64,000 nt of DNA from Lysobacterales bacterium (GCA_016703225.1 JADJCM010000002.1:868001-932000); one strand, 5' to 3'. Shown: positions 51,495-60,952, counted from the first letter of the stretch. Notes: generated by a model from the sequence alone, not told the origin. Made by a program: numbers and translations.

Positions 51495-54359
51495 ATGCAC
51501 GAGCAATACGACCCGAAACTGATTGAAGCCGCCGCACAGCATTACTGGACGCGAACCCGTGCCTACGCGGTGACGGAGGATCGCAGCAAGCCGAAGTTCT
51601 ACTGCCTGTCGATGTTGCCGTATCCGTCCGGCGCGCTGCACATGGGCCACGTGCGCAACTACACCATCGGCGACGTGATCAGCCGCTACCAGCGCATGCA
51701 GGGCAAGAACGTGTTGCAGCCGATGGGCTGGGACGCCTTCGGCCTGCCGGCCGAGAATGCCGCGATCAAGAACCACACCGCACCGGCTAAATGGACCTAC
51801 GCCAACATCGAGCACATGCGCGGCCAGCTGCAGGCGCTCGGCTACGCGATCGACTGGTCACGCGAATTCGCCACCTGTCGCCCCGACTATTACCGCTGGG
51901 AACAACTGTTCTTCACGCGCCTGTTCCAGCGCGGCCTGGTCTATCGCCGCAACTCGGTGGTGAACTGGGACCCGGTCGACGAGACCGTGCTCGCCAACGA
52001 GCAGGTCATCGACGGCCGCGGCTGGCGCTCCGGAGCGGTCGTCGAGCGACGCGAGATCCCGCAGTGGTTTTTCAAGATCACCGCCTACGCCGAGGAACTG
52101 CTGCACGAACTCGACCATCTGCCGGGCTGGCCGGATGCGGTCAAGACCATGCAGCGCAACTGGATCGGTCGCTCGGAAGGGCTTGAGATCGACTTCGACG
52201 TGCAGGGACGCACGAGTGTCGCGGAAGGCAGGATGCCGGGAGCGACCGACGTGCAGGGACGCACGAGCGTCGCGGCAGGCAGGATGCCGGGAGCGACCGA
52301 CGTGCAGGGACGCACGAGTGTCGCGGAAGGCAGGATGCCGGGAGCGACCGGCGCCCAGGACGCTGCGCCGCTGCGCGTCTACACCACGCGCCCGGACACC
52401 CTGATGGGCGTCACCTTCGTCTCGGTCGCGGCCGAGCATCCGTTGGCGCAGAAGGCCGCGCAGGGCAACGCCGAGGTGGCCGCATTCATCGAGGAATGCC
52501 GCCATCTCGCCACCGCCGAAGCGGCGCTGGAGACGCAGGAGAAACGCGGCATCGCCACCGGTCTGCACGTGGTCCATCCGATCAGCGGCGAACGTGTGCC
52601 GGTGTGGATCGCGAACTTCGTGCTGATGGGTTATGGCACCGGTGCAGTGATGGCGGTGCCTGGCCACGACGAGCGCGACCACGAGTTCGCGAAGAAGTAC
52701 GGCCTGCCGATCAAGCAGGTGATCCGTCCGCTCGATGGCGGCGACATCGACGTGCAGGCCGCGGCCTACACCGAACACGGCTTGCTGCTGAATTCCGGCG
52801 CGTACGACGGCATGACCTTCGAGCAGAGCTTCAAGGCGATCGCCGAGCGGCTGGAGAAGTGCAAGTCCGGCGCGCGCAAGGTGAACTACCGTCTGCGCGA
52901 CTGGGGTGTGAGTCGCCAGCGTTACTGGGGCTGCCCGATCCCGATCATCTACTGCCCCCAATGTGAGGCGGTGCCGGTGCCGGAAGACCAGTTGCCGGTG
53001 GTACTGCCCGAGGACGTCGAATTCTCCGGCGTAAAGTCGCCGATCAAGGCCGATCCGGCCTGGCGCACGACCACCTGCCCGCAGTGCGGCGGCGCCGCCG
53101 AACGCGAGACCGACACCTTCGACACCTTCATGGAGTCGAGTTGGTACTACGCGCGCTACACCTCGCCGGGTGCGACCGACCTGGTCGACGAACGCGCGAA
53201 CTACTGGTTGCCGGTCGACCAGTACATCGGTGGCATCGAACACGCGATCCTGCACTTGCTGTACTTCCGCTTCTTCCACAAGCTGATGCGGGACGCCGGC
53301 CTGGTGCAGACGAACGAGCCGGCGACCCACCTGCTGTGCCAGGGCATGGTCGTCGCCGAGACCTTCTATCGAGAGCAGGCGAACGGCGGCAAGGAGTGGT
53401 TCAACCCGGCCGATGTCGAGATCGAGCGCGACGAGCGCGCCCGCATCACCGGCGCCAAGCTCGCGTCCGACGGCAAGCCGGTGCTGATCGGCGGCACCGA
53501 GAAGATGTCGAAGTCGAAGAACAACGGCGTCGACCCGCAACTGATGATCGAGCGCTACGGTGCCGACACCGTGCGTCTGTTCTCGATGTTCGCATCGCCA
53601 CCGGAGATGTCGCTGGACTGGAACGAGTCCGGCGTCGAGGGCATGGCGCGTTTCCTGCGCCGCCTGTGGACCGGCGTGCATGCGCATGTCGCGGCCGGCT
53701 CGGAGGGAGCGGGAGGCCAACCATTCGTGGTGAGCCTGTCGAACCATGAACAGCCCGATGCTTCATCGCAGCGCCCTTCGACAAGCTCAGGGCGAACGGA
53801 GTCTCTGGCGGAAAGCTCAGGGCGAACGGGGCTTGGCATCGATCCGGCGAGCTTGAATCCGGAGCAGAAAGCCGTGCGGCGCAAGCTGCACGAAACGATC
53901 GCCAAGGTCGGCGACGACCTCGGCCGTCGCCACACCTTCAACACCGCGATCGCCGCGATCATGGAGCTGATGAACGCGCTGGCGAAGTTCGACGACGCCA
54001 GCGAGCACGCGCGTGCGGTGCGCCAGGAAGCGTGGACGGCGATCACCCTGATGCTGAATCCGATCGTGCCGCACATGGCGCACGCGCTGTGGCAGGCGCT
54101 GGGCCACGATGAGACCCAGATCGACGACCAGCCATGGCCGAAGCCGGACGAGGCGGCGCTGGTGCGCGATTCGATCACGCTGGCGGTGCAGGTCAACGGC
54201 AAGCTGCGCAGCCAGATCGAGGTGCCGGCTTCGGCCTCGAAGGAGGATGCGGAAACGGCCGCGCGCAACGATGTCACCGTGCTCAAGTTCCTCGAAGGCG
54301 CGACCATCCGCAAGGTCATCGTCGTGCCCGGCAAGATCGTCAACATCGTGGCCAACTGA
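51495..54359 (+). CDS. leuS: Leucyl-tRNA synthetase with two inserted repeat-encoded peptides
   Basis: A class I aminoacyl-tRNA synthetase of 954 aa, against about 870 for the family. The HIGH motif is HMGH (residues 49-52), KMSKS is at 670-674, and the CP1 editing domain has TTRPDTLMG and GTGAVMAVPGHDERDHEF. Two insertions explain most of the excess length: a threefold 51-bp tandem repeat at residues 235-285, at the entrance to the editing domain, and a palindromic element at about 743-768, between the catalytic core and the anticodon-binding domain (followed by a partial arm copy). Both keep the frame. As an essential enzyme it must tolerate them. It heads leuS-lptE-holA-nadD. Confidence 0.97.
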   Translation: MHEQYDPKLIEAAAQHYWTRTRAYAVTEDRSKPKFYCLSMLPYPSGALHMGHVRNYTIGDVISRYQRMQGKNVLQPMGWDAFGLPAENAAIKNHTAPAKWTYANIEHMRGQLQALGYAIDWSREFATCRPDYYRWEQLFFTRLFQRGLVYRRNSVVNWDPVDETVLANEQVIDGRGWRSGAVVERREIPQWFFKITAYAEELLHELDHLPGWPDAVKTMQRNWIGRSEGLEIDFDVQGRTSVAEGRMPGATDVQGRTSVAAGRMPGATDVQGRTSVAEGRMPGATGAQDAAPLRVYTTRPDTLMGVTFVSVAAEHPLAQKAAQGNAEVAAFIEECRHLATAEAALETQEKRGIATGLHVVHPISGERVPVWIANFVLMGYGTGAVMAVPGHDERDHEFAKKYGLPIKQVIRPLDGGDIDVQAAAYTEHGLLLNSGAYDGMTFEQSFKAIAERLEKCKSGARKVNYRLRDWGVSRQRYWGCPIPIIYCPQCEAVPVPEDQLPVVLPEDVEFSGVKSPIKADPAWRTTTCPQCGGAAERETDTFDTFMESSWYYARYTSPGATDLVDERANYWLPVDQYIGGIEHAILHLLYFRFFHKLMRDAGLVQTNEPATHLLCQGMVVAETFYREQANGGKEWFNPADVEIERDERARITGAKLASDGKPVLIGGTEKMSKSKNNGVDPQLMIERYGADTVRLFSMFASPPEMSLDWNESGVEGMARFLRRLWTGVHAHVAAGSEGAGGQPFVVSLSNHEQPDASSQRPSTSSGRTESLAESSGRTGLGIDPASLNPEQKAVRRKLHETIAKVGDDLGRRHTFNTAIAAIMELMNALAKFDDASEHARAVRQEAWTAITLMLNPIVPHMAHALWQALGHDETQIDDQPWPKPDEAALVRDSITLAVQVNGKLRSQIEVPASASKEDAETAARNDVTVLKFLEGATIRKVIVVPGKIVNIVAN
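52197..52349 (+). repeat. Three tandem 51-bp repeats inside leuS
   Basis: Copies 52197-52247, 52248-52298 and 52299-52349, each starting GACGTGCAGGGACGCACGAG and ending GGGAGCGACC. Copy 2 differs from the others at two positions in the middle. Each encodes DVQGRTSVAEGRMPGAT (17 codons), so copy number can change without breaking the frame. Confidence 0.95.
53723..53798. repeat. Palindromic repeat (family B) inserted in frame in leuS
   Basis: Left arm 53723-53743 (ATTCGTGGTGAGCCTGTCGA) and right arm 53777-53798 (TTCGACAAGCTCAGGGCGAA), the same family as the dnaE2 copy at 13533-13611. A partial copy of the right arm (AAGCTCAGGGCGAACGGG) follows at 53812-53830. The encoded peptide is VVSLSNHEQPD ... 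PSTSSGRTE. Confidence 0.85.
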
Positions 54360-54360
54360 G

Positions 54361-54840
54361 ATGCGCAGCCTCGTCCTGATTGCGATCGTGTTGCTGTCCG
54401 GCTGCGGCTTCCATCTGCGCGAGCAGGCGGCGTTGCCGGCGGCGCTGTCCGAGTTGCGCATCGAGATCGCCGATCCGTTCAGTCCGATCGGTCCCGAACT
54501 CGGCCGCGCCCTGCGTCGCGCTGGCGCAAACCTGCATGACGACGACGGCGCCAAGGTCGCGGTGGTGCGCATCCACACCGATGCGCTGAGCACGGTGCCG
54601 CTGTCGGTCAGCGGCACCGCGCGCGTGCAGGAGTACCAGGTCGTTCATCGCATTGAGTTCGAAGTGCTGGGCGCGGACGGTGCGGTGCTGGTCGCACGCC
54701 ACAGCATCGAACGCCGTCGCGACTATCGCTTCGACGAGACGCAGGCGCTCGGCGCTGCCGCCGAGGACGAGTTGGCGCGCAAGGAATTGCGCCGCGACAC
54801 CTTGAACGCCCTCGTGCGCCGGATCGAAGCGATCCGCTGA
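54361..54840 (+). CDS. lptE: LPS-assembly lipoprotein LptE
   Basis: A 159-aa outer-membrane lipoprotein. The signal peptide ends in a lipobox (LIAIVLLSGCGFHLREQAAL; lipidated Cys18), and the beta-sandwich body follows (VHRIEFEVLGADGAVLVARH, KELRRDTLNALVRRIEAIR). LptE plugs the LptD barrel and is needed for lipopolysaccharide export. It starts one base after leuS and shares one base with the holA start (TGATG). The position between leuS and holA is conserved in gamma-proteobacteria and confirms the call. Confidence 0.94.
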   Translation: MRSLVLIAIVLLSGCGFHLREQAALPAALSELRIEIADPFSPIGPELGRALRRAGANLHDDDGAKVAVVRIHTDALSTVPLSVSGTARVQEYQVVHRIEFEVLGADGAVLVARHSIERRRDYRFDETQALGAAAEDELARKELRRDTLNALVRRIEAIR

Positions 54841-55862
54841 TGAGCGCTTCCGCACAGTTCGCGAGCCGCATCGCGAAGGCGGCGGACCTGAAACCGGTGT
54901 ACCTGATCGCCGGTGAGGAACACCTGCTGGTGATGGAAGCCGCCGACGCGCTGCGCAGCCGTGCGCGCGAACTCGGTTTCAGCGAGCGCGAAGTGCACGA
55001 TGTTGATGCGAGCTTCGACTGGAACGATCTGGCGCGCTCGGGCGCGGCGATGTCCCTGTTCGCATCGCAGCGGTTGATCGAACTGCGCCTGCCGACCGGC
55101 AAGCCCGGTACCGAGGGTTCGGCGGCGATCCAGGAATGGTGCGAGCGTGCGCCGTCGGATTGCGTGCTGTTGATCACCTGCAATCAATGGAGCAAGAAGC
55201 AGGAAGGCAAGTGGACCCAGGCGATCGAACGTTGCGGCGTGTTCCTGGCAGTGTGGCCGCTGAAGCGCGACGAACTCGGCGCCTGGGTGCAGTCGCGTGC
55301 GGCCTCGCGCTCGGTGCAGTTGACGGCGGATGCGGTCGCGGCGCTGGTGCGGCGCACCGAGGGCAACCTGCTGGCCTGCGCGCAGGAGATCGACAAGCTC
55401 GCCCTGCTCGCCGACGGGCGCCGGGTCGATGAGGCCGAACTGGATAACCTGGTTGCCGACTCCGCGCGTTTCGATGTGTTCGGCATGACCGAAGCCGCGT
55501 TGTCCGGCGATGGCGCGCGTGCACGGCGCATGCTCGCATCCTTGCGCGCCGAGGGCGAGCAGCCGGCGATGCTGATGGCCTGGCTGCTGATGCAGCTGCA
55601 TGCGGCGGCGCGCCTGTCGCAGTTGCCGCGGGCGCAGCAGGCCGGAGCGTTTCGCAGCGAAGGCATCTGGGGCACGCGCGATGCCGCGTTCCGCAAGGCG
55701 CTGGCACGCGGCGATGCCCGCTTCTGGGAACAGCGCCTGGCCGAGGCCGCCGCCGTGGATCGGCTCGCCAAGGGCCGCGGCAGCGGCGATCCCTTCGTCG
55801 CGCTCGAGCGCCTGTTGCTGCGCATCAGCGACGTGCGTGCCGGCAAGCGCATGGTGGCCTGA
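54840..55862 (+). CDS. holA: DNA polymerase III delta subunit
   Basis: A 340-aa clamp-loader subunit. The N-terminal RecA-like fold starts LKPVYLIAGEEHLLVMEAAD, a classic HolA opening; LLITCNQWSKKQEGKWTQAI and RTEGNLLACAQEIDKLALLA follow in the expected order. HolA opens the beta clamp during replication. The single-base overlaps with lptE upstream and nadD downstream (both TGATG) show tight coupling. No irregularities. Confidence 0.94.
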   Translation: MSASAQFASRIAKAADLKPVYLIAGEEHLLVMEAADALRSRARELGFSEREVHDVDASFDWNDLARSGAAMSLFASQRLIELRLPTGKPGTEGSAAIQEWCERAPSDCVLLITCNQWSKKQEGKWTQAIERCGVFLAVWPLKRDELGAWVQSRAASRSVQLTADAVAALVRRTEGNLLACAQEIDKLALLADGRRVDEAELDNLVADSARFDVFGMTEAALSGDGARARRMLASLRAEGEQPAMLMAWLLMQLHAAARLSQLPRAQQAGAFRSEGIWGTRDAAFRKALARGDARFWEQRLAEAAAVDRLAKGRGSGDPFVALERLLLRISDVRAGKRMVA

Positions 55863-56512
55863 TGCGCAAGCTGACCGCGATCTTCGGCGGCACCTTCGAC
55901 CCGATCCACGTCGGTCACCTGCGCGTGGCGCTCGAAGTGGCCGAGGCGCTCGATGCCGTGGTGCACCTGATGCCGGCACTGATTCCACCGCACCGTCCGC
56001 AGCCCCTGGCATCGGCGGACGAGCGCCTGGCCATGTTGCGGCTCGGCGTCGGCAGTTGCGCGCACCTCGCAGTCGATGATCGCGAACTGCGACGCAGCGG
56101 TCCGAGCTACACCGTCGACACGCTCGCGGAACTGCGCCACGAGCTGGGTGCCGACACGCCGCTGGTGCTGTGCGTGGGGGCGGATGCCTTTGCCGGTTTT
56201 GCGACCTGGCATCGCCATGCCGATATCTTCGAGCTCGCGCACGTGCTGGTGCTGACGCGTCCGGGACAGGGCACGCGCGCGGCGTGGCCTGAGGCGCTGC
56301 GCACGAATGCGGTGACTCGGCGCGGATCGATCCCCGATCTCTCCCACGCCCCCGCCGGTCGCATCGCCGAACTCGCGGTCACGCCCTTGTCGATTTCGGC
56401 CACCGCGATCCGAATGCGTATCGCCGCCGGCCGCGATCCGCGCTTCCTGGTCCCCGAAGCGGTCGCCGACTACATCGGCGGATGCAGGCTGTACTCGCCG
56501 GTCTCGCCCTGA
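55862..56512 (+). CDS. nadD: Nicotinate-nucleotide adenylyltransferase
   Basis: A 216-aa enzyme of NAD synthesis. The nucleotidyl-transfer motif is IFGGTFDPIHVGHLR (residues 7-21), the substrate loop is VHLMPALIPPHRPQPLASAD, and the second ATP-binding motif is PLSISATAIRMRIAAGR. It makes nicotinate adenine dinucleotide from nicotinate mononucleotide and ATP. It overlaps holA by one base. Its last 43 bp overlap the convergent end of the beta-helix gene, which is unusual for an essential gene. Confidence 0.95.
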   Translation: MRKLTAIFGGTFDPIHVGHLRVALEVAEALDAVVHLMPALIPPHRPQPLASADERLAMLRLGVGSCAHLAVDDRELRRSGPSYTVDTLAELRHELGADTPLVLCVGADAFAGFATWHRHADIFELAHVLVLTRPGQGTRAAWPEALRTNAVTRRGSIPDLSHAPAGRIAELAVTPLSISATAIRMRIAAGRDPRFLVPEAVADYIGGCRLYSPVSP

Positions 56513-59500
56513 TTGCCCGTGACGGGGGCGCGGTTCGGGAAGGGGTCCTCGAAGCCGTCCTCGAACAGCCGCACGACGTTGCTGAAGCAAGGACCGATTT
56601 CCGACGAATTCCCGTTCGCCAGGTCGCGCACGCTCGCGCTGAATCGTGGCAACGTGATCGCCGGGCCCAGCCAGGTGCCCTGGCCGATGCCGGCGGCATT
56701 GGTCTGCACGGATAGCATGAGCAACGCCGTGCCGCTGCCGCGACCGTTCTGTTCGCAGTCGGTATCGCCGTACACGGTGACGCGGTAGTCACGCAGCGGC
56801 AGCGAATCGAGCGAGACCGTCACCTGGGTCAGGTTCTGGCTGATGTTGGTGTAGGTGGAAACGAGGTTCGGGTAGTTCTGCAAATCGTTGGGTCCGGTGT
56901 CGGTATCGCCCGGGTCGTTGGGGGTCGGGCCGTCGTTGCCCAGATCGATCTCGTCCTCGTCGTTGGCGAAGAGATCATTGCCCTCGATGCGATGCCCGCT
57001 GCCATCGCGGATGGCAATGCCGTCGCCGCCGTTGCCATAGATCTGGTTGCCATCGTCGGGCGCGCCGATGCTGTTGCCGATGCTGCCGTTCTGGACCAGG
57101 ACGCCTTCGAGGCCGTTGTAGGCCACGATGTTGGCGAAGAACTCGTTGCCATCGCTGCCCAGCCCAGAGACCGTCGCGCCTTGGCCGCTGTTGCCCAGCG
57201 ACGCGCTTGCACCTGCCGTGGTGCCGATCCGGTTCGAGGCGACCAGGTTTCCCGAGGCGCCGGCATACAGGTGGATGCCGATGCCGTTGTTGCCCGACAC
57301 CAGATTGCCGACCAGTGAGTTGTTGTCGGCGTTCTCCAGCACGATGCCGTAGTTGCCGTTGGCCCGCGCCGTGCCGCCATCGCTGTCGACGCCGACGTGA
57401 TTGTTGCGAATGGTTGTGCCGCTGGTGCCTGGCAGCAGTCCGATGCCGTAGGTGGGATTGCTGATCACGAGGTTGCGGTCGGCCACGGTGGTGCCGCCGA
57501 TCTGGGTGCCGCTGGCGTTGCTGACGCGGATGCCGCGCGCGTTGCCGAAGTAATAGCCGTTGCGCGTGCGGCCGACCAGGTTGCCGATGATCAAGGTGTT
57601 GTTGGCGCCGGCCACTTCGATGCCGGCGAAGCCGCTGGCGCCGATGGCATTGCCGCGCAGGGTGTTGCCGTGCGCCGACGCCAGCACGTGAATGCCGCGA
57701 CCGTCGTTGCCGACGGCGATGCCCGGAGCGAGTCCCCAGCCAGTGCCGAGATTGTTGCCCTCGATCACGTTGCCAGTGGTGCCGCTGTCGGCGATGAAGA
57801 TTCCATCGCCGGTACCCACGATCAGGTTGGGGGATGCAACGGTGCCGATCTGGTTGTTGATGGCGCCGCTGAGCAGCGCCAAGCCCGAGAAGCCATTGGC
57901 GATGCGGTCTGGTGCGAACGGGTCACCGTCGGTGCCGACTTCGTTGCCGAGCACCTGCCAGCCGCTGGCGCTCCCGGCGAGCTGGATGCCGTCCCATCCG
58001 TTGCCGGATACCAGGTTGGATTGCACAGTGCCGCCATCGCCGTCACCAATTCGCACGCCGTGCTGGGCGTTGCCGCGGGCAACGCCGTTGTAAGCGCTCA
58101 ACCCGATCACGTTGCCGAGAACCTTGCTGCCGTCGCTGGCGTCATTGGAAATGTCGATGCCGTCGCCGGAGTTGCTGCCGATGCGGTTGCGCTGGTTGCC
58201 GCTGCCGCCGATTTCGGTGTTGTCGGCACCGCCGGAAACGACGATGCCATCGGCGCCGTTGCCGAGTGCAGCGCCGGCGGGCGTGAAACCGATGTCGTTG
58301 CGGCGGATGAGGTTGGCATCCGCGCCCTCGCCGTCGATGACGATGCCGGGCCCGCCATTGCCTGACACGTGCTGGGCGGCGTCGCTGGCCGCGGTGCCGA
58401 TCAGGTTGGCGGCGGCGTCGTAGCGGACGCGGATGCCGCCGAGACGGTTGCCCGCCGCCGCGCCATTCGCATGCACGCCGATGCGGTTGTCGGCGATCTC
58501 GTTGGCGTTGCTGCCGGCGTCCTGGATCTGCACGCCCCAACCGTAGTTCGCGTCGGCGCCGGCACCGTTGTCGACGATGACGTTGTCGTGCACGAAATTG
58601 CCGTAGGCGCCGAGGTTGATCAGCACGCCATCGAAGCCGTTGCCGGAGCTGGCGTCGCCGACCGCGAGCGCGCCAATCAGGTTGCCCTCGATGCTGTTGG
58701 CATGCGTGGTTGCGCCGGTGAGGTAAACGCCTTCCGCGCCATTGAGCGCGATGCGGTTGGCTTGGGCGACATCGCTGGCGCTGCCGATGGTGATCTGCTG
58801 CGCTCCGCCGCCGAGCTGGATGCCCTTGCCATTGTTGAACACCAGGCTGCCGACGACGCGTCCGCCGGCGGTGTTGGCGCCTTCGAACAGGATGCCGGGG
58901 TCGCCGCCGTGGCCGCTGACCTCGACGCCGTCGCTCGCATCATTGAGGCCGATGGCCACGTCTGGCACGTTGATGACATGGATGCCCGTGCCGGTGTTGT
59001 CGGCAACCAGCGTGCTGGTGATCAGGAAATTGGTCGCGGGGGTACTGCCGTTGCCGAGGATGTAGACGCCGTCGCCGCGGTTGTTGACGACTTCGCTGCG
59101 GCCGTAGCCGTTGCCTCGAAGGCGGAAGCCTTCCGGCTGGTTGCCGGTGAACGAAGTGTAGACCGCGATGCCGGTATTGCAGGACCGTGCCACCACGTGC
59201 TCCAGCGTGATGCTGTTGGAGGCGCCCAAGTTGAAGCAGTCGCCATTGACGTCCTCGACGACGATGTTGCGGAAGGTGATGTTGCTCTCGTAGCACTCCA
59301 CGCAATTGTCGATCTCGGTGGAGATGCCGTGGCGCGCGGCATTGTTGCCGTCGATCACCACCAGCACGCCGTCGGGACGCCGCCCATCCAGCGTGTCCAG
59401 ACTGTCGAGAATCAGGGTCCCTGCGGGGTTGAGGATGTTGCTGCCGGAGAAGTTGTTGAACTTGATCAGGTCGGCGACGCCATCACCGAAATTGTCGGGC

Positions 59501-59778
59501 AGCGCCGGATGACCGATCCAGCGGCTGCCCCCGACGGGCACGGTGCAGCCGGGCACGCTCAGGAAGATCTCCTGCCAATTGCCGCCGCTGACATGGTCGT
59601 GTTCCCCGGACGTCAGGCAGCGTCCGTTTCCAGCGGCGACATCGATGGCCTCCCGCAGGCTGAGGTCTCCATCCTGCGAGTCGTTCCAGTCGCGGGTCGA
59701 GACCTCGAAGTCAGCTGCGTGCGTGCCAACCAGCACGGAAGCCAGGACAAGGCCGGCGAGGGCGCGGGTACAGGCCAT
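56470..59778 (-). CDS. Very large secreted parallel beta-helix protein
   Basis: A 1102-aa exported protein. A signal peptide (RALAGLVLASVLVGTHA) precedes a CSLREA-like motif (QDGDLSLREAIDVAAGNG). The body is some 40 repeated beta-helix coils rich in Asn and Gly (NGADGIVVSGGADNTEIGGS; IEGNNLGTGWGLAPGIAVGN). The conserved ending LFEDGFE is followed by 25 extra residues (DPFPNRAPVTGNQ ...) that run antisense to the end of nadD, so the original stop may have been lost. It starts at 59778 (AGGA upstream) rather than 59808. This fits a NosD/pectate-lyase-fold surface protein, with unknown substrate. It interrupts the usual nadD-rsfS adjacency. Confidence 0.88.
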   Translation of the reverse strand: MACTRALAGLVLASVLVGTHAADFEVSTRDWNDSQDGDLSLREAIDVAAGNGRCLTSGEHDHVSGGNWQEIFLSVPGCTVPVGGSRWIGHPALPDNFGDGVADLIKFNNFSGSNILNPAGTLILDSLDTLDGRRPDGVLVVIDGNNAARHGISTEIDNCVECYESNITFRNIVVEDVNGDCFNLGASNSITLEHVVARSCNTGIAVYTSFTGNQPEGFRLRGNGYGRSEVVNNRGDGVYILGNGSTPATNFLITSTLVADNTGTGIHVINVPDVAIGLNDASDGVEVSGHGGDPGILFEGANTAGGRVVGSLVFNNGKGIQLGGGAQQITIGSASDVAQANRIALNGAEGVYLTGATTHANSIEGNLIGALAVGDASSGNGFDGVLINLGAYGNFVHDNVIVDNGAGADANYGWGVQIQDAGSNANEIADNRIGVHANGAAAGNRLGGIRVRYDAAANLIGTAASDAAQHVSGNGGPGIVIDGEGADANLIRRNDIGFTPAGAALGNGADGIVVSGGADNTEIGGSGNQRNRIGSNSGDGIDISNDASDGSKVLGNVIGLSAYNGVARGNAQHGVRIGDGDGGTVQSNLVSGNGWDGIQLAGSASGWQVLGNEVGTDGDPFAPDRIANGFSGLALLSGAINNQIGTVASPNLIVGTGDGIFIADSGTTGNVIEGNNLGTGWGLAPGIAVGNDGRGIHVLASAHGNTLRGNAIGASGFAGIEVAGANNTLIIGNLVGRTRNGYYFGNARGIRVSNASGTQIGGTTVADRNLVISNPTYGIGLLPGTSGTTIRNNHVGVDSDGGTARANGNYGIVLENADNNSLVGNLVSGNNGIGIHLYAGASGNLVASNRIGTTAGASASLGNSGQGATVSGLGSDGNEFFANIVAYNGLEGVLVQNGSIGNSIGAPDDGNQIYGNGGDGIAIRDGSGHRIEGNDLFANDEDEIDLGNDGPTPNDPGDTDTGPNDLQNYPNLVSTYTNISQNLTQVTVSLDSLPLRDYRVTVYGDTDCEQNGRGSGTALLMLSVQTNAAGIGQGTWLGPAITLPRFSASVRDLANGNSSEIGPCFSNVVRLFEDGFEDPFPNRAPVTGNQGETGEYSLHPPM

Positions 59779-59891
59779 GATCGAATTCCTGCGGGAGCGA
59801 CGGAGCACATTCTGCGCCGATCGCTCGTGACTGCAAGCGGTGCCGCTCCAGGCCTATACTGCGACCGCGGCAAGCCGTCGCGCGAAAGGGA

Positions 59892-60469
59892 ATGTCCGAC
59901 TTGAACACCACCTCGAAGGCCAGGCCGAAGGCGAAAACAAGCGCGCGCAAGGCGCCCGCGAAGAAGGCCGCGAGCGGCGCGCGCAAGGCGCCATCGAAGA
60001 AGAAGGCGGCAGCGAAGAAGCCGGCGAAGAAGGCAGCGGTCAGGAAGGTTGCGGTACCGCGCAAACCGTCGGCGAAGCCGGAGGTGGCGGTGACCGCACC
60101 GTTACCCGCGGCGCTGGCGAAGGAAACGGCGCTATTGCGGCGGCAGGTGGTGGCAGCGCTCGAGGAGCTGAAGGCGAAGGATGTGAGCGAGATCGACATC
60201 CGCGCCAAGGCGTCGTTCGCGGACTTGTTGTTCGTCGCCAGCGGCACTCGACGCGGCACGTCAAGTCGATTGCCGACGAGGTCGTCAAGTTCGTCAAGAA
60301 GGCGGGCATGATGCCGCTCGGCATCGAGGGCGAAAAGGAAGCAGAGTGGGTGCTGGTCGATCTCGGCGATATCGTCGTGCACGTGATGTTGCCGCGCATC
60401 CGCGAGTTCTACGGCCTGGAGCGGCTGTGGAGCGTCGGTGGCGACGAAGGCTTCGACGCACCGCCCTGA
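59892..60469 (+). pseudogene. rsfS: Ribosomal silencing factor RsfS with a frameshift and Lys/Ala-rich tail
   Basis: The frame from ATG 59892 encodes a basic N-terminal tail of about 70 residues (KKAASGARKAPSKKKAAAKK) and then the RsfS core (VVAALEELKAKDVSEIDIRA, SFADLLFVASGT). After 60247 the frame must move by -1, equivalent to one lost C in ACC-TCG, to read STRHVKSIADEVVKFVKKAG and end ...YGLERLWSVGGDEGFDAPP. As written, translation would stop at 60311 with a wrong tail. RsfS binds ribosomal protein uL14 and blocks subunit joining in stationary phase. The gene order before rlmH is conserved, so a sequencing error is quite likely. The Lys/Ala tail is unusual for the family. Confidence 0.85.
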
Positions 60470-60471
60470 GC

Positions 60472-60942
60472 ATGCGCATCCGCCTGCTGACGATCAGCGA
60501 GCGCCAGCCGGCCTGGATCAACGACGGCTTCGCCGAATACGCCAGGCGCCTGCCGAAGCACCTGGCGCCGGAGCTGGTCGAGCTGCCGCTCGCCAAACGC
60601 GGCAAATCGGGCGATGCGGCGAAGTACAAGGAGGAAGAGTCGCAACGCCTGCTCGCCGCAGGCGGGCGCGACGTGCAACTGATTGCACTCGACGAGCGCG
60701 GTGCTGCCTGGACCAGCGTGCAGCTGGCCGAACAGATGCGACGCTGGACGCTGGACGGGCGCGACGTCGCGCTCGCCATCGGCGGCCCCGACGGGCACGC
60801 CGCGGCGCTGCTCGAACGCGCCACGGCGCGCTGGTCGCTGTCGCCGCTCACGCTGCCGCACGGCATCGTGCGCGTGCTCGTCGCCGAACAGATCTACCGC
60901 GCCCATTCGATCCTCGAAGGGCATCCCTATCACCGCGCCTGA
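60472..60942 (+). CDS. rlmH: 23S rRNA (pseudouridine1915-N3)-methyltransferase
   Basis: A 156-aa SPOUT-class enzyme. MRIRLLTISERQPAWINDGF is the typical start; the SAM knot contains VALAIGGPDGHAA, and the C-terminus (LPHGIVRVLVAEQIYRAHSI, ending EGHPYHRA) is diagnostic for RlmH. It methylates pseudouridine 1915 in helix 69 of 23S rRNA. It starts two bases after the rsfS stop and is followed 10 bp later by maf, in the expected order. Confidence 0.96.
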   Translation: MRIRLLTISERQPAWINDGFAEYARRLPKHLAPELVELPLAKRGKSGDAAKYKEEESQRLLAAGGRDVQLIALDERGAAWTSVQLAEQMRRWTLDGRDVALAIGGPDGHAAALLERATARWSLSPLTLPHGIVRVLVAEQIYRAHSILEGHPYHRA

Positions 60943-60952
60943 GCCCAAACCG

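Noticed and set aside
52197..52349. Tandem repeats as a CRISPR array
   Set aside because: The three 51-bp units are contiguous with no spacers and are translated within leuS.
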